A DNA stretch of 64,000 bases from Motacilla alba alba (taxonomy: Eukaryota > Chordata > Aves > Passeriformes > Motacillidae), in NCBI RefSeq assembly GCF_015832195.1, contig NC_052020.1:62065888-62129887 (forward strand), given 5' to 3'. The notes below the pieces were generated by a model. It saw only the letters and a list, made by a program, of their open reading frames with translations. It did not search any database and was not told where the DNA came from. Of this stretch, positions 34,180 through 45,591 are shown piece after piece (the first letter of the stretch is position 1; the number at the start of each line of letters is the position of its first letter). Made by a program: the position numbers and the translations under genes.

Positions 34180-35030
34180 GCTCCTGCAAGCAGAGATAGG
34201 GCTGGCCTCCCGATAATAAAATACCCCGTTAACCCCGAGCACAGCGACTCATTCTCTCTGCTCGACCAAGGGAAATCCAGCAAACAGCAAAGTCTGGGCA
34301 GAGGATGCTCCCGCTGTAAGCACAGCAGTAAATTATCCCACCTGAGTTAGCATTTTGGATCATAAATCTCTTTCTCTTTGAGCATTGGAAACATGAAAAC
34401 AAATCATCTATTCAAAAAATTAGATATATTACATTAGCAGAGTGTAATTGCATCACACATTACAATCTACAAAGCTCTCTGACTGTAATCTGCAAATTAA
34501 TGACAGTTAAACATTTCAAGCTCAAATCTTTGCAAGCATCTTCAATTCCCCAGCTGCTGGGGGGATATCGTTGAGAAGGATCTCGTACTAAATTATGTAT
34601 TCAGAGCATGAAGATGCACTGAAAGAGACAGAAATGTCCCCAGAAGGCACTTCTAGAAAGGAGTCATAAATTTAAATAGGAATCGAGAAAGCCTGTTTGA
34701 GCTGTAAATCGCAATTGTTTTCTAAACAAAAGTATTTTCATATAAATATCAAAGGTTTTTATTTCCATGGCACAAGTGAAGGATTTACTGAGATAAGCAC
34801 CAAGTGAGCAACCCAGGGACAGCCAATACCTAAAGCAGATTTCGCAGATACAGATGAAGCATTGATGGATCAACACTTAACAGCGCCCAACTCCAAAGAA
34901 CCGCTGGGAAACTGCTCAAGGGACAATGCAAAGCCAGCGGGGACAGGCAGTGTGTAAGAGCAGCCAAGGTAAAGCACAGCACAGCTGAGCACCCCTCGGG
35001 ACAGCCCGGCTCCCCCCTGCAGCAGTGCCC
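34180..35030. other. AT-rich unique island
   Basis: 34330-34860 is AT-rich, single copy and non-repetitive. It contains clustered TAAT/ATTA cores (for example TGTAATTGCATCAC, GCAAATTAATGACAG) and lies just downstream of the CpG island. A candidate conserved enhancer; no gene seen. Confidence 0.4.
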
Positions 35031-35032
35031 GG

Positions 35033-35208
35033 ACAGGCAGGGTGTGGCACTGGGCAGGGTGTGGCACTGGGCACAGACGTGGCACAGCCCCCAGCCCCCA
35101 GCCCTGTGGCACAGGGACACCCATGGCCAGGCAGGGTGTGGCACTGGGCAGGGTGTGGCACAGCCCCCAGCACACAGCCCTGTGGCACAGGGACAGCTGG
35201 CCCCTGGG
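35033..35208. repeat. Two-copy ~94-bp duplication
   Basis: Two copies containing GGCAGGGTGTGGCACTGGGC and CAGCCCTGTGGCACAGGGAC. The first copy carries an extra GGGTGTGGCACTGGGCA unit. Confidence 0.88.
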
Positions 35209-35524
35209 GTGGCACAGAGGGGCTTCTCCTGACGCTGGGCTAAAGAGGGCAGGAGGGAACAGAGAGACCCCCGGGCTGCCCAGCGTGCGTGGGGCAAAGC
35301 TGCTCGAGCCCTGCAGCCTGCCACCCCCCTGAGCCCTGCAGCACCCCCAGCTCTGCCAGACACAGAACCCGGCCCCGCAGAGCGTCCTGGAGAGGAGAGC
35401 TCCAGATCTGCACAGACCTGGCAGCTGCAGCTGCAGCTGGAGCAGCGCCTGGGAGGGCTCTGGGAGGCTGCACGGAGCTCCAGGGAGAGCCTCCGGGAGC
35501 AGCAGGGCTGGCAGGGCTCACTCA

Positions 35525-35985
35525 GACCTGAACAGAGCAGGTTCTGACCCAAACCTGCCAGCAGGGCTCACACAGAGCTGGACAGAGCAGGTTCTGACCC
35601 AAACCTGCCAGCAGCACTCACACAGTGCCTGAACAGAGCAGGTTCTGACCCAAACCCGCCAGCAGGGCTCACGCAGTGCCATGGCAGAGCAGGTTCTGAC
35701 CCAAACCTGCCAGCAGGGCTCACACAGTGCCTGAACAGAGCAGGTTCTGACCCAAACCTGCCAATAGCATCACACAGAGCGGGACAGAGCAGGTTCTGAC
35801 CCAAACCTGCCAGCAGGGCTCACGCAGTGCCTGAACAGAGCAGGTTCTGACCCAAACCTGCCAGCAGGGCTCACGCAGTGCCTGAACAGAGCAGGTTCTG
35901 ACCCAAACCTGCCAATAGCATCACACAGAGCTGGACAGAGCAGGTTCTGACCCAAACCTGCCAGCAGGGCTCACGCAGTGCCTAA
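35525..35985. repeat. ~50-bp minisatellite with higher-order period
   Basis: Nine copies of a 46-52 bp unit beginning CAGGTTCTGACCCAAACC. The tails differ (CAGCAGGGCTCACGCAGTGC versus CAATAGCATCACACAGAG). The CAATAGCATC variant recurs 151 bp apart, so a three-unit block was duplicated. Several overlapping minus frames are open through the units. Confidence 0.94.
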
Positions 35986-35989
35986 GCAG

Positions 35990-36655
35990 CCGTGGCAGAG
36001 CAGCTGCTGGCCCAGCACCTGCCCCGCTGCCCCGGGAAAAGCCCAGCACGGTCCCTGCTGGGACCCTGCCCTGCCCTGGCCCTGCTGGGATGGACAGGCA
36101 CAGAACCACAGCGGGGGAACAGGGGGGCAGGAGGGCACTCGTGGGGTCTCCAGCCCAGTGTCCCCCGAGAGCAGGGCCAATATCAAAGTCACTTCAAGTG
36201 ACCACAGCTCCAGCGCTTCAGCTTTCCCTTCTGCTAGACAAAGGAAGACAACTCTGATTTTCCACAGGCAACTTGCATTGCCGCTCGGAAGATTTTTTAT
36301 TTTTTTTTAATTGCGCAAGATGATTTCCTAAACTCCTCTCCTGAGATGGTTATTTGAGCATTTCTGCAGCTCCCCGCCTGCAGCGCTGAGGCTGCCCTGG
36401 TTGTAACCTGGAATGGCAGCGGCTGAGCCAGGCAGGGAACGACCCAGAGCGCAGGGAGCAAGTCCCGACCCAGCTCCCTCACACTCCCTGGTGCCCTGCG
36501 GTGGGGTGCTACCCCCCAGTCCTGCCTGCTTTGTTAGAGAGAAGGGACGAGCTGCGGGGACGAGCTGGCTCCCATTTATAGCAGAAATATGGCAGAGTGG
36601 GATGTGAATTCTGTGTGATCACAGGAGATGTAGAGTGAGGGAGCTCGCAGGGGAA
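35990..36655. other. Unique sequence, no gene seen
   Basis: GC-rich to 36190, then mixed. No repeat family or supported open frame. Confidence 0.4.
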
Positions 36656-36657
36656 GC

Positions 36658-36948
36658 AGCACACACACAGAGACACAGACAGAAAAACACAGACACAGAG
36701 AGATGCACAGACACACACACACAGACACACAGACACAGACAGACACACACACAGACACAGAGAGACACACAGACACACACACACACACACAGAGACAAAC
36801 TGACACACACACACAGACATAGACACACACACACACACAAACACAGACACAGAGAGACACACAGACACAGACACAGACAGACACACAGACACACACACAC
36901 AGACACAGACAGACACACAGACACACACACACACAGACACACACACTC
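36658..36948. repeat. (ACAC/AGAC)n microsatellite
   Basis: About 290 bp of CA dinucleotides interrupted by GACA and GAGA units (ACACAGACACACAGAC and similar). Frames on both strands are open because the unit lacks stops; the minus frame would be Cys-Val/Leu/Ser repeats and is not a protein. Confidence 0.96.
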
Positions 36949-36949
36949 C

Positions 36950-37640
36950 TTCAATCCAGCCTTGGCATTCCGAGCACCCCCTTCCACTGCTCCTCACTCT
37001 TGTGGAGCTGGAAGAGAAGCCATGTGTCATGGACAGCAGCAAGAGCACTTTATTCCTACCAGGGTGCAGATAAGATCAAAAACGTTCATTCCTGGAGGAG
37101 AAAGAAAAGCTTCTGGAAGAGATAATGAGCCATTCATGTCTTTAATTTTATTTTACATATAATTATTTAACTTGGCACATTTTTTTTTCAATCGCTTCAT
37201 AATTTAAAACTTTCTGCAGAGTAATTATGCATAGCAAGGGTTGCACCTCTATCTATAAAAAACATACTCTGCAAGCAGCATCAAACCAATATTTTCACAA
37301 AAATTCTATTATTGTTTGATATTTAGTGAAGTGTTTACCTTAAATCTAAATGAACTGTGCCCTTAAGCGTATTAAAAATACCAAGTTTAAAATGTTAAAT
37401 GCAGATGAGGCTCAGTAAGATTTGTTTTCTAATGTGTTTTCTAATGAGATTTCTGTGATTTTCATCTTTCTCTTTGTGAGGTTTTCACAGAAACTTGATT
37501 TTCTTTAATTTTGCTATTGGAAGAGGAAGAAATATTTTTATGAGAGAGAAGTGCTGGATGTCTTCACTGCCTCCAATGTTTCCCAGGAGCAGAGTGTGGG
37601 TGACAGCTGCTGGCAGTGGCAGGGGTGGTGTGGGCAGGGT
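36950..37640. other. AT-rich unique island
   Basis: 37130-37560 is AT-rich single-copy DNA without repeats or open frames, a possible conserved non-coding element. Confidence 0.4.
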
Positions 37641-37641
37641 T

Positions 37642-37850
37642 GAATCACAAATTCACAGAAATGTTTAGGTTGGAAAAGACCTTTTAAGGCCATTCCCCAG
37701 CACTGCCAGGGCCACCAGGAGCCCGTGTCCCCAAGTGCCACATCCACATGGACTCCAGCCCTGCCCTGGCAGCTCTGCCAGGGCTGCCAGCTTTTCCCCC
37801 GAGGAGATTTTCCCTGGTGTCCATCCAAGGCCTCCCAGTCCAACCTGAGC
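37642..37850 (-). mobile_element. CR1 LINE 3' fragment
   Basis: AATCACAAATTCACAGAAAT, GTTTAGGTTGGAAAAGACCT and CACTGCCAGGGCCACCAGG indicate a minus-strand CR1 of a different subfamily from the GGGTTGGAAGGGACC copies. The inner boundary is uncertain. Confidence 0.85.
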
Positions 37851-38202
37851 CCTTACCCCTGGAGCTGCTGCTTGCTACTCCAGCCAAGGCTGAGCCACCA
37901 AGATCAGGAGAGCAGGGAGCCCCTGTGGGAAGTGTTGTGGCGTCAGATGTGCTCCCCAGTGTCCTCGCTGGTGCCCTGAGGGGCTGGGCCAGAGGAGTGC
38001 AGGTCTGCAGGACAGGGGGGCATTCTTCAGGAGATGGACAGAAAGAGCTGGGAAAGGCGAGCTCTCCAGCTCACACCTTCCTGCCAGGTGCCTGAGCTGA
38101 TGGTGAATGGGTGCTGGAGCCAGCTGCAGGCACACAAGGCTTGGCAGGGAAGGGGCTGCCCCAAGCCTGGCACTGGGAGGTCGCTGAAGTCATTCTCCTG
38201 GA

Positions 38203-38325
38203 GGCTGAGCAGCCCTGGGATCCGACCAGGCTGAGCAGCCCTGAGAGCCAACCAGGCTGAGCAGCCCTGGGATCCGACCAGGCTGAGCAGCCCTGAGAGA
38301 TGACCAGGCTGAGCAGCCCTGATAA
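38203..38325. repeat. 26-bp minisatellite, 5 copies
   Basis: Unit starts GGCTGAGCAGCCCTG at 38203, 38229, 38255, 38281 and 38307, with GGATCCGACCA, AGAGCCAACCA and AGAGATGACCA tails. Confidence 0.94.
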
Positions 38326-38559
38326 CAAATGTCCCTCCTGAGCCGGGCACGTGGCACCAGTGCAGCAGTGTCCCAGCCCTCTCCTCCCTCCTCCTGCCAG
38401 CTCTGGGGACCCAGGCCCCCTTCTCCTGCTGTGTCCTGTGGAGCTGCTCCAGCTCAGAAAACCCTCAGAGAGCTGCTCACTTCTTACTGTCCCTTTGGAG
38501 ACCACGGCTCAGCAGGAACAGCGAGCCTGGAGCTGACCCCATGGAATCACACTGGGAGT

Positions 38560-39155
38560 GACCATCCCTGCAGGCAGCCCATGTCCCTCCCAGGACACAG
38601 TGACCATCCCTGCAGGGCAGAGTGTCCCTCCCAGGACACAGTGACCATCCCCAGGGCAGAGTGTCCCTCCAGGACACAGTGACCATCCCTGCAGGCAGAG
38701 TGTCCCTCCAGGACACAGTGACCATCCCCAGGGCAGAGTGTCCCTCCAGGACACAGTGACCATCCCTGCAGGCAGCCCATGTCCCTCCAGGACACAGTGA
38801 CCATCCCTGCAGGCAGCCCATGTCCCTCCAGGACACAGTGACCATCCCTGCAGGCAGCTCATGTCCCTCCAGGACACAGTGACCATCCCCAGGGCAGAGT
38901 GTCCCTCCAGGACACAGTGACCATCCCCAGGGCAGAGTGTCCCTCCAGGACACAGTGACCATCCCTGCAGGGCAGAGTGTCCCTCCCAGGACACAGTGAC
39001 CATCCCTGCAGGGCAGAGTGTCCCTCCAGGACACAGTGACCATCCCTGCAGGGCAGAGTGTCCCTCCAGGACACAGTGACCATCCCTGCAGGGCAGAGTG
39101 TCCCTCCCAGGACACAGTGACCATCCCCAGGGCAGAGTGTCCCTCCCAGGACACA
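38560..39155. repeat. ~40-bp minisatellite, about 15 copies
   Basis: Units of 37-42 bp contain GACACAGTGACCATCCC, then TGCAGGGCAGAGTGTCCCTC or TGCAGGCAGCCCATGTCCC. The copies fall into recognisable variants in blocks, which indicates internal duplication. Several minus frames are open across it. Confidence 0.96.
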
Positions 39156-39159
39156 GCCA

Positions 39160-41630
39160 GCTGGGGCTCTTCTCAGTGAGAAAATCCCGGTCATGGCTTG
39201 GGAAGGGCAGAGCTCAGAGGAGGCTTGTGCTGGGTGTGCTCAACCACCACAGAGGAATATTTCTGGTTTTTTTCTGGAGGACCTTTTGCTCTCCGCTGAC
39301 AGCCTGGAAACCTCTCCAGAGGAGCTCTGCTCTGGCTCCTTCTGTCACACTTAGGGCATGGCTGGAAGCAACAACATACCAGTGAAAATTATCACCTTTG
39401 GAATTCCTGTGAAGTTCATTGAGAGTTCTGGCTTTGGCAGGGTGATGGTGCCACAATTCATTTAATCCATTTAGCCAGCTCAGTTATTAATTAATCGGTG
39501 TCGGGAAAGTCTAATGACAGGTTCATATTAACAGTAAAAGCACTCAATTCTCATAGTGGCATAAAATGAAAATATAAAGGAGAATCAGAAGAGACATCAT
39601 CCATGGGAAATCAGACCTCCCAGCAGAAACAAGAGCAGAATCTATGCAATTGCTCAGAGGAAGATGTGAGACAGTTGCATATTTAAACCACATAATATTC
39701 ATTATAAAAGCAAGTTCAATGGTACATTAAAAGTCATCGGACAGAACAGAAAACACATCCCATGGCAGGAGGTGGGAGGAAGAAGTTTCTGAGGAATTTG
39801 AGGCAGAATGTGGTTGCAGAAAAACATCGCAGAGTGAATGCACATAGCTCTGTGGCAGTATTCCTCCTCCTGCTGCCGCCCCTGTCCTGCAGGCACAGCT
39901 CTGCCTCCCTGGGGACCCTGCTCAGAGCCCCAGCAGTGCAGGCTCGTGGGAGAAACCATCACAGCGTGGCTCAGCCCCAGCAGCTCTGGCAGCAAACACA
40001 TCTCCACAGCGTCCATCTGGGAGAAGGCAGCAGCCTTTGGGGCACCGGGGGCTTCAAACACAGCAGTTTTCATTTTGAAAAGAATGAAATTGTTGCTACA
40101 AAAAAGAAAGGATGGGGGAGTGAACTGCATCAATGTAAAAATCAAAATTTCTGAAAAACTCTATACAAAGAGAAGACTCCTTTCACTTGAGCTTTCAAAT
40201 TGGAGTTTTTTGATGTCTCCTTCAAACTAAACCATCTGGCTTTTCCTAAACGTACATTACCATGGGTAGTATTATTTTCAAGTTTACTGAGTTTAACTCC
40301 CTGAAACCTCCCCTGCTCATTTTCCTGCTCAGCCCCCCATCCCGTCGTTCCCGTGCTGGCTCTCAGCTCTGGGAAGGGGCTGCGCCCAGCCAAGCATCAG
40401 CAGCTGCTGCAGCCCGGAGCCTGTCCGGTGAGCAGCGAGCACCCTGCGTGCAGGCGCAGCCAGCCAGGCTTGCAGGGCGTGCTGCAGAGCCCGGCGAGAG
40501 CCTGCGGGGTGCTGGCAGCCAGGGAGGAGCAGGGCCACGGAGAGCTGCACCTGCTCTCCAGGGAGAGCTGCTCCATCCCCTGCTCCTGCACACACGGGCT
40601 CCAGCACGCAGAGCAGCTGTGGCCACCGGGGTCTGTCCTTGCTCCCGGCTCGGATCTGCTCCCACCGGTGTGGAGACATTGCAGCAGGGGCTGTCTGCCA
40701 CACAAAGCGGTGTGCCCCAGAGAGGAGAAGGGTCGTGTCCTTTCTGAGCGGAGCTTTCATCCTGGCCAAACGTGCCGGATTTTGGTCTCCGTGGGTGCAC
40801 TTCGGGGTTCTGCATGGAGTCTGTATGGGAAAGTTGTTTATGTACATATGCGTGTAGGTCCCTAATGATTTGTTTAATTAATTAACACTGCCTTCCTCCT
40901 CTGCGTTAGCCACACCACCGCCCCACTGCTGCTGGCTCGGGCCCAGGGAGTGCCCGGCAGACCCTCGTGCCCAGGAGCCCAGGTCACTGCTGGGGTGTTC
41001 CGGGTGCACTGAGGGGCAGGGAAATGGGGTGACAACTGTGTGTCCCCAGCAGGTGTGTCCCAGATCGGCCAGGACTCCAGAATGGTCTTTTCCTTTTAAC
41101 TAAGAAAACCATTAAGGCTGTTTGCCTTGAGCTCTGGTTAATGGACTGCAGGGATTATTTATTTATTTTTAAATGAACACACTTTATTTCCCCAAAGTGC
41201 CGCTGTTGACTTTCTCTAAGTGCTGCCATCTGGCTCCCCTGACTCAAAGGGAGAGAGAGGTAGTGTGGTAATAAATAAGAAACCAAACAAATAAACAAAT
41301 AAAAAATCCTGGTTCCTTGCAATTGGAGCGTCACCCAAACACTTGTAGGGTTGTGTTAAATTCTGTAATTGTCTCGCTGATGATTTTGAAAGAAGCAAGT
41401 GCTGTTGTGCCGACAGCCTGTGGCACTGATTGAAAATTACCACATCAATCTCCTCGACTGAGGGTCTCTCCCCACCATTCTTTCCGCGCTGCTGGAGACT
41501 CCCCTCTCCGTGGGAGTGCCATTCCCAGCCCAGGAATGTTCATCCTGGCTTTTATTTCCCTTTGCAGAGGCTCGAGGCTCAGAACTGCAGCCTCACTTAG
41601 CGTTCCTTTTTCTTCCTCCCCTTGCCCCTT
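39160..41630. other. Unique sequence with a second CpG-rich patch
   Basis: 39450-40310 is AT-rich. 40370-40810 is GC- and CpG-rich (about 25 CpGs) with a possible donor CCGGTGAGC near 40427-40435. Open frames occur on both strands (up to about 170 codons) without a recognised product. 41150-41450 is AT-rich. Confidence 0.4.
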
Positions 41631-41635
41631 CCAAG

Positions 41636-41685
41636 AGAGCATTTCCCAGACCCCTCGCAAAGGACCCCTCACCTTCCAGAGCAAG
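41636..41685 (+). other. Candidate 50-bp internal exon
   Basis: A strong pyrimidine tract (41602-41632) ends in CCAAG at the 3' splice site, and 50 bp later AGCAAG|GTGAGG is a strong 5' splice site (GT at 41686-41687). An alternative acceptor, TTTGCAG, lies about 70 bp upstream. The sequence reads through in the plus frame crossing the site. Chance matches of this quality occur in long introns. Confidence 0.2.
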
Positions 41686-41784
41686 GTGAGGCATTCCCAG
41701 GGCAGCAGGAAATGCTCAGCAGCTTCAGCACCTCCAGCTCCTTGGCAGAGCCCTGGGGAGCCCCGGGGCCTCTCTGGGCACAGG

Positions 41785-42325
41785 AGGGGTCTGTCCCCAG
41801 GGCCCAGGGTGGGTCTGTCCCCAGAGAGGATGATGGATCTGTCCCCAGGGCCAGGATGGATCTATCCCCAGGGCTAAGGATGGGTCTGTCCCCAGGGCTC
41901 AGGGTGGGTCTATCCCCAGGGCTGAGGATGTCTCCAGGCTGACCGAGGGCCCAGGATGGGTCTGTCCCCAGGGGTGGGGATGGGTCTGTCCCCAGGGCCC
42001 AGGGCTGACAATGGGTCTGTCCCCACAGCTGAGGATGGGTCTGTCCCCAGGGCCGAGGATGTCCCCAGGCTGGCCCAGGGCCCAGGATGGGTCTGTTCCT
42101 AGGGCTCAGGGTGGGTCTGTCCCCAGGGCTCAGGGTGGGTCTGTCCCCAGGGGTGAGGATGAGTCTGTCCCCAGGACTCAGGGTGGGTCTGTCCCCAGGG
42201 GTGAGGATGGGTCTGTCCCCAGGGCTCAGGGTGGGTCTGTCCCCACAGCTGAGGACGGGTCTGTCCCCAGGGCCAAGGGTGGGTCTGTCCCCAGGGCTGA
42301 CAATGGGTCTGTCCCCAGGCCGGCC
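41785..42325. repeat. ~24-bp GGGTCTGTCCCCAG minisatellite
   Basis: About 21 copies of GGGTCTGTCCCCAGGGCTCA followed by GGAT or GGGT, with length variants of 21-33 bp. Two longer composite blocks end in GATGTCCCCAGGCTG. It keeps long frames open on both strands. Confidence 0.96.
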
Positions 42326-42329
42326 CAGG

Positions 42330-42880
42330 GCCAGGTCCTGCTTGCCCACCTTTCCAACCTCCCGGGGCTCTGCCAGAACACAGCCCAGCTGTGCCAGGGC
42401 AGGATCCTGCCCTTCCCAGCCCAGCACTGAGGGCAGAGGTGACCTCGGTGCTGAGGCTGGAGATGGGTGCAGAGCATCTGCCCAGCACAAACACACACAG
42501 AGGAGTGACGTGCGCCAAGACTGCACTGAGGAATGATTTCATTTCAGAAAGAAAGCTCACTGCCTCTCCCATCCCAGGGCAGGAGGCAGAGGTCATGGAA
42601 AATGCAGGCTACAGCAAGGATAATTGCTGTAAATGGCCAGGAAATGCGCGGATCCTTCGGGGAAGGGTGCAGCACAGGGACGCTGGCAATCCATCACGCT
42701 CCTTCCCGCTGCAAAAGTTTTGCCCATTTTACTGCCTGTGCCGTGACAGGTAATTTTGTGAGAGGTACCTGTGAAACCAATTAGGACTGCACGGGGCATG
42801 GGGACACAGCGAGTGACAGCGGTGCTGCTGACGGGCACTTTCTCTGGGAGCAGTCCCTGGGAACGGCCTCGGGCACCAGG
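42330..42880. other. Unique sequence, no gene seen
   Basis: Mixed-composition single-copy DNA between two arrays. No supported features. Confidence 0.4.
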
Positions 42881-42881
42881 A

Positions 42882-43040
42882 CACGGGGACAAAAGCACCG
42901 GCGTCCCTTCTCCGGGGCTGAGGGGACAAAAGCACCATCATCTGCCTCTCTGGGAGCTGAGGGGACAAAAGCACCCTGGTGGCCCTGTCTGGAGCTGAGG
43001 GGACAAAAGCACCCTGGTGCCCCTGTCTGGGAGCTGGGGA
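42882..43040. repeat. ~39-bp minisatellite, 4 copies
   Basis: Four copies centred on GAGGGGACAAAAGCACC, followed by variable CTGGTGGCCCTGTCTGG-type tails. Confidence 0.92.
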
Positions 43041-43396
43041 AGCCAGGCTGCCCCCGATGCTCCGTGCAGGGATGGGGCGATGCACACACAGCCCAGTGCA
43101 GAGCTCTGTCCCTGCTGCTGTGTCCCTGCTGCCCCCAGCCCGTGCAGCTCCAGGGAGCCCCTGAGCAAAGGCACGGGCCCTTCCAGCCCCGGGGCTGCAG
43201 CAAGGCTGGGGGCAGAGTGCCCGTGGTGCAAAGGAGGCACTGTGGCTGCTGGAGCTGCGGTTTGGCACCTGCGGGCAGCCCTGGGCGAGGGGACAGCCAC
43301 AGCCAGCGCTGGGAAGGGTGGCAGGGGCCCCTGAGGGGTGCTGGCTGGGGGCACTGAGATGTCCCCACACCCGCACTGCCAGGCCTTTGCCCCCAT

Positions 43397-43452
43397 GCAC
43401 GGCACAGCTGGCACGGCACAGCTGGCACGGCACAGCTGGCACAGCACAGCTG
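43397..43452. repeat. 14-bp minisatellite, 4 copies
   Basis: Four near-identical units, CACGGCACAGCTGG, the last with an A for G change. Confidence 0.94.
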
Positions 43453-43561
43453 CACAGCCCTCTGCTCCGTGTCCCCCACGCTCCTGCCAGCAGTGCCCAG
43501 GGACGTGGGTGCTGCCAGGCCCCCTGCTCTGCTCCCAGGCCTTGTCCTCCCCCGTCGCAAT

Positions 43562-43990
43562 ACGACACGAAATGAACGACACTCACACGTTGAGATGTCC
43601 AAGGCAAAAAAAGTGTGTTTATTTCTGGGCTTCAGTATTGATAGAATACTAAAAGTGACCATGGATTGGAGGATGAAAATTGCCACCTCTCCAACCACGC
43701 CGGTCAAACCAACAGGCCATCACTTCTCTCCTCCTCCAGAAAGGAATGCAAAACAATCATTATTTACATGAAAAGTACATTAAAAAAACTCCATTACAAA
43801 AACGTAAACATCAGAAAGCTTAAAAAAAACACTTTAAAAAAACAAAGCAACACTCCCCCACCCAGCGCCTGGTTTTCCAACACCGGTGTCAGTGGGGGCT
43901 GGAGCTGGCTCCTGCCCTGCCTGGGTGCTGCCCTGTGGAGCACCACGCTCCCAGGGATGTTAGCCTGAGCTGCTCTCTGACCAAGGACAC
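43562..43990 (-). mobile_element. ERV LTR, family E
   Basis: Read on the minus strand, the right end has AATAAA (plus 43618-43623), then TGCCTTGGACATCTCAACG and GTGTCGTTCATTTCGTGTCG, marks I recall from songbird ERV LTRs. Upstream are T-rich blocks and GGTGGCAATTTTCATCC. The 5' boundary is uncertain and may reach about 44180, and no clear target-site duplication was found. No gag, pol or env remnants adjoin it. Confidence 0.7.
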
Positions 43991-43994
43991 TTCT

Positions 43995-44960
43995 TTCTGG
44001 AGACACCATGCTCCCAGGCCCCACGCCCCTGAAAAGCCTTCCAAGTTAATTGGCTGCCCACTGAGAGTATTGGTGTCTTTAATCGGACACAAATCTTTCT
44101 CCAGGAAAAGCCATTTCACGGTTGAGGACATTTCACAACAAGACCTAAACAAGGAAATCACTTAATTGATGGTACAAGCTGTATATCTAGCAAAGAATTG
44201 TGTCTCGGGAGATGCCAATAGTTTTTGTGTCTGAAGCAGTGCCCTAACAGCTCGCTGTTGGCTTGGAGGGGAGCTGTGCCAGCCCTCCATGGGAGCACAG
44301 CCTCTGCCCGGCAGCAGAGCTGCAGCACAGCCCTGGAGGCTGCTGCTCCCATAAATCCAGCTCCTCAGCTCTGGCACTGCAAATAAAACAGTGACAGCAA
44401 AAGTAAAATAAAAATTTCCCCATCACTTCAGTTTTCTGTAGGGCAGGTAAGCAAAGCTTTACAGTTTGTCAGAAGCACCATAAAGTCCTCTTCAACCCGC
44501 CTGGGAGTGCCACTCGCTAAATCATCAGCTGAGATTGCTCTGGAGCCTTCACGGTGCCACAGCACGCTGCTCTGAGCCCTGTGGCCACAGCTGAGTGTTC
44601 AGGGGGGCCAGGATCACCCACCCCGAGACTTACAGCCGGAGACACGGGCAGACACCTCGCTGTGCCCATCTGGGGTGTGAGTGCACGGCCCCTTCCTCCG
44701 GTCACTGCACAAACAAGGGCAAGAAATGCTTCCTCTGACTGAGAGGGGGGTGGCTGGGGATCTGCGGCATTCCCCGTGCGGTATTCTGGTGTATCCTGCT
44801 GATGAGTGAAGTCCAGCACGGGGGGTTCAGCATTCCCTGCCCCAGTCCCCCAGTTTGGGGGTGCTCCTGCAAACACTCACCCCAGCTGCCTGAGCCCGTA
44901 CGCTTTCCTTAGACGAGATCCCAAGTATTCCTACGAGCACTTTCTGCTTTCTTCTTTTTC
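43995..44960. other. Unique sequence, possibly LTR-derived at its left edge
   Basis: 43995-44180 could be the start of the preceding LTR. The rest is single copy with short open frames. A polypyrimidine tract lies at 44930-44963. Confidence 0.35.
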
Positions 44961-44966
44961 TGCCAG

Positions 44967-45063
44967 TGGCTATGAATCCCCCACACCTACAGCTTTTGCC
45001 CAGCTCCTCGGAGATGCCCCAGGCCCCACCAGGCTCAGCCCCCTGCATGCCCTGACTTTGGGG
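44967..45063 (+). other. Candidate 97-bp internal exon
   Basis: A long pyrimidine tract, TTTCTGCTTTCTTCTTTTTC, ends in TGCCAG just before 44967, and TTGGG|GTGAGTG follows at 45063/45064. Both splice sites are strong. One frame is open throughout and would encode about 32 residues rich in Pro, Thr and Ala (SGYESPTPTAFAQLLGDAPG is its first part). The protein is not recognised. It lies 60 bp before an LTR and on the same strand as the 33.5-kb CpG island. Confidence 0.25.
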
Positions 45064-45125
45064 GTGAGTGAGTGCTGAGTTCCCCTCCTGGAACAGCTTT
45101 CCCTGTGAGTTCCCTGCAGAACAGG

Positions 45126-45527
45126 TGTGGAAAAAGCAGGGCAACTCCCACGTCTGGGAGGAATGATGCATCTGATTCCACTGATACCAGAAGGCTAATT
45201 AATTATTTTATTATACTATATTATTCTATAGTATATTACACTCTATTACACTGGATCTGCACAAGCACTCCACTCCACTCAGCTGAACCTTGTGACTGCC
45301 TGCTGACCAAAGCCTGCACACGAGCTTGGCCCTCACAGGCCAAGGAAACAAAACACCAGCACTCTGGGTAAGCAATCTCCACATTGCACTCTGCTTTGGC
45401 ACAGCACAGGAGCAGCAAATGAGGTAAGAACTGGTTTTCCTTTCTCTGAGGTTCCTCGCTGTGATTCCCAGGAAATATCCATGGAAGTTGTGCCTTGCTT
45501 TTCTCTGTGAAGAGAAATGTGGCCACA
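45126..45527 (-). mobile_element. ERV solo LTR, family B
   Basis: On the minus strand it starts TGTGGCCACA and ends TTTTTCCACA, about 400 bp, with TG...CA ends, a poly(A) signal (TTTATT on plus at 45207-45212) and an AT-rich stretch before it. It resembles family A in the segment after the poly(A) signal (AGCCTTCTGG...GGA), so the two may be related. A 4-bp ACAG lies near both edges, but no clean target-site duplication. No retroviral coding sequence adjoins. Confidence 0.8.
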
Positions 45528-45591
45528 GACCGGAGGCTGTGGGTGGCAGAGCAGAGCATGTGGGCTGTGGGACGGGATGGGAGGAGGCTGG

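Noticed and set aside
36509..37162. Cys-Val-Leu and Thr-His-Arg repeat proteins
   Set aside because: Translations of a CA/GACA microsatellite.
42729..43607. 292- and 308-codon minus-strand frames
   Set aside because: They cross two minisatellites and GC-rich DNA and run into an LTR; no recognisable protein.
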